Shown: one piece after another, positions 6,446 through 7,981 of the stretch | Layout: every line of letters starts with the position of its first letter | Numbering within the stretch: the first letter of the stretch is position 1 | NCBI GenBank assembly: GCA_027450125.1 | Contig: DAIDKG010000347.1 | Location: 1-7,981 of the forward strand | DNA length: 7,981 nt | Source of the DNA: Bordetella sp. | Lineage (GTDB): Bacteria > Pseudomonadota > Gammaproteobacteria > Burkholderiales > Burkholderiaceae_B | Reading direction: 5' to 3' | The notes under the pieces: generated by a model | What the model saw: only the letters and a program-made list of their open reading frames with translations | Database searches by the model: none | Told to the model about the DNA's origin: nothing | Translations under genes and position numbers: made by a program

Positions 6446-7981
6446 ATGGTTGAAATAACCGTCGACGGCAACAAGGTCGAAGTCCCCGAGGGCAGCATGG
6501 TCATGCATGCCGCCCAGAAGATCGGGCTCTACGTGCCGCATTTCTGCTATCACAAGAAACTGTCCATCGCGGCCAACTGCCGCATGTGCCTGGTCGAGGT
6601 CGAGAAGGCGCCCAAGGCCCTGCCGGCCTGCGCCACGCCCGTGACCAACGGCATGGTGGTGCATACCCAGTCCGAAAAGGCCCGTGCCGCGCAAGAGTCG
6701 GTCATGGAGTTCCTGCTGATCAACCATCCGCTGGACTGCCCCATCTGCGACCAGGGCGGCGAATGCCAGCTGCAGGACCTGGCGGTGGGCTACGGCAAGT
6801 CGGCTTCGCGCTACAAGGAAGAAAAGCGCGTGGTCTTTCACAAGGACCTGGGCCCGCTGGTGTCGGCCGAGGAAATGGCCCGCTGCATCCATTGCACCCG
6901 CTGCGTGCGCTTCGGCCAGGAAATCGCCGGCGTGATGGAGCTGGGCATGCTGGGCCGCGGCGAGCATTCCGAGATCACCACCTTCGTGGGCCGCAGCGTC
7001 GAGTCCGAGCTGTCGGGCAACATGATCGACATCTGCCCGGTGGGCGCGCTGACGTCCAAGCCGTTCCGTTACAGCGCCCGAACCTGGGAACTGGCGCGCC
7101 GCCGCTCGGTCAGCCCGCACGACAGCGTGGGCGCCAATTTGGTGGTGCAGGTCAAGGGCGATGAAGTCCTGCGCGTGGTGCCCTTCGAGAACGAAGCGGT
7201 CAACGAATGCTGGATCAGCGACCGCGACCGTTTCTCGTACGAAGGCCTGAACAGCGAAGACCGCCTGGCTCTGCCCATGATCAAGAACGCGGACGGCAGC
7301 TGGCGCGAAGCCTCCTGGTCCGACGCGCTGCAGGCTGCGGCCCAAGGCCTGAACCGCGCGCGCGAAAGCGCCGGCGCCGGCCAGATCGGCGCGCTGGCCG
7401 CCGAATACGCCACGACCGAAGAGTTTGCCCTGCTGGGCCGCCTCATGCGCGCCCTGGGTTCGCAGAACATCGATTTCCGCCTGCGCCAGACCGATGCGGG
7501 TTTCGACGCCGCCTTGTCCGGCGCGCCCTGGCTGGGCATGCCCATCGCCGAGGTGGGCAACCTGGATCGCGTGCTGATCGTCGGCTCGTTCCTGCGCAAG
7601 GATCATCCGCTGATCGCCCAGCGACTGCGCCAGGCCGCCAAGCGCGGCACGCAGGTGCTGATGATCGACGGTTCGGCCGACAATCCGCTTATGCCTGTGG
7701 CCGCGCGCATCACCACCGCGCCTTCGGGCATGGTGAATGCCCTGGCCGAAGTGGCTGTGGCGCTCGCCCAGGCCAAATCGGCGCCCGTGCCGGAGCAATT
7801 CGCGCAGTTGACGCCGGGCGAAGAGGCCAGGCGCATCGCCGCCAGCCTGGCGTCGGGCTCGAACGTCGCCGTGCTGCTGGGCAACCTGGCCGTCAATTCT
7901 CCGGCGGCCGCGACCCTGGCCGCCAATGCCGGCGTGCTGGCAGGCCTGGCCGGTGGCAAGCTCGGCTTCCTGACCGCCGGC
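6446..7981 (+). CDS. nuoG: NADH-quinone oxidoreductase subunit G (75 kDa subunit), 3' truncated by window end
   Basis: 512 codons are visible without a stop; full NuoG of this group is usually somewhat under 800 residues, so the end lies to the right. It is the electron-wire subunit of the peripheral arm (NDUFS1 homologue). The N-terminal ferredoxin domain binds [2Fe-2S] N1b through Cys34, Cys45, Cys48 and Cys62. The His-Cys motif NHPLDCPICDQGGEC gives His94, Cys98, Cys101 and Cys107 for [4Fe-4S] N5. Cys147, Cys150, Cys153 (CIHCTRC) and Cys197 (CPVGALT) bind N4. The rest resembles the molybdopterin-oxidoreductase fold without a cofactor. The four ligands of the extra cluster N7 found in E. 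coli are replaced (SPHDSVGA and WISDR), as in mitochondria. The start follows an AGGAA site. Confidence 0.97.
   Translation, partial: MVEITVDGNKVEVPEGSMVMHAAQKIGLYVPHFCYHKKLSIAANCRMCLVEVEKAPKALPACATPVTNGMVVHTQSEKARAAQESVMEFLLINHPLDCPICDQGGECQLQDLAVGYGKSASRYKEEKRVVFHKDLGPLVSAEEMARCIHCTRCVRFGQEIAGVMELGMLGRGEHSEITTFVGRSVESELSGNMIDICPVGALTSKPFRYSARTWELARRRSVSPHDSVGANLVVQVKGDEVLRVVPFENEAVNECWISDRDRFSYEGLNSEDRLALPMIKNADGSWREASWSDALQAAAQGLNRARESAGAGQIGALAAEYATTEEFALLGRLMRALGSQNIDFRLRQTDAGFDAALSGAPWLGMPIAEVGNLDRVLIVGSFLRKDHPLIAQRLRQAAKRGTQVLMIDGSADNPLMPVAARITTAPSGMVNALAEVAVALAQAKSAPVPEQFAQLTPGEEARRIAASLASGSNVAVLLGNLAVNSPAAATLAANAGVLAGLAGGKLGFLTAG

Noticed and set aside
2030..7798. Four long open frames on the minus strand (2030-3274, 3201-4997, 4898-6400, 6434-7798) that tile almost the whole nuo region
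   Set aside because: They lie opposite well-conserved nuo genes, are rich in His, Ala, Val, Asp and Arg with no recognisable domain, and are the usual antisense shadow of GC-rich codon use, in which few stop codons arise. No independent promoters or ribosome sites were evident.
1..7981. CRISPR arrays, insertion sequences, defence genes or a new multi-gene system
   Set aside because: No regularly spaced repeats, transposase motifs, terminal inverted repeats or unassigned genes were found. All coding space is accounted for by an RND permease and nuoA-G.

Overview
The window comes from a high-GC bacterium, most likely a betaproteobacterium of the order Burkholderiales, and probably the Alcaligenaceae (Bordetella/Achromobacter type). 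This rests on recalled protein similarity (for example the NuoB, NuoC and NuoE sequences), separate nuoC and nuoD genes in the order nuoA-B-C-D-E-F-G, strong G/C preference at third codon positions, and a NuoG of the mitochondrial type that lacks the extra N7 cluster ligands. No database search was possible, so genus and species are not fixed.

Layout. Bases 1-1508 hold the C-terminal half of a CzcA/CusA-like RND efflux permease; its start lies outside the window. Bases 1509-1706 are an intergenic region of about 200 bases. Its first part is rich in GC stem-loops and a short palindrome. Its second part is less GC-rich and carries a near-perfect 10+10 base inverted repeat abutting an extended -10 promoter-like element. 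From 1707 to the end, every gene is on the + strand and belongs to the nuo operon: nuoA, nuoB, nuoC, nuoD, nuoE, nuoF and the first 512 codons of nuoG, which runs off the right edge. Spacing is tight: a 4-base overlap between nuoE and nuoF, and gaps of 6-71 bases elsewhere. The two longest gaps (nuoA-nuoB and nuoD-nuoE) each hold a stem-loop.

The genes work together as the proton-pumping NADH:quinone oxidoreductase (complex I). NuoE, NuoF and NuoG form the NADH-oxidising arm (FMN plus Fe-S clusters N1a, N3, N1b, N4 and N5). NuoB, NuoC and NuoD form the connecting module that passes electrons through N2 to quinone. NuoA is the first of the membrane subunits. The remaining subunits (nuoH-N) are expected to the right but are not visible. 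The RND pump fragment is functionally unrelated and probably belongs to a separate transcription unit ending before the nuo promoter.

I see no undescribed multi-gene system here. All coding content falls in well-known families. What deserves a second look is mostly regulatory: the inverted repeat at the putative nuo promoter, the stem-loops between genes, and the shared non-Shine-Dalgarno leader before nuoB and nuoD.
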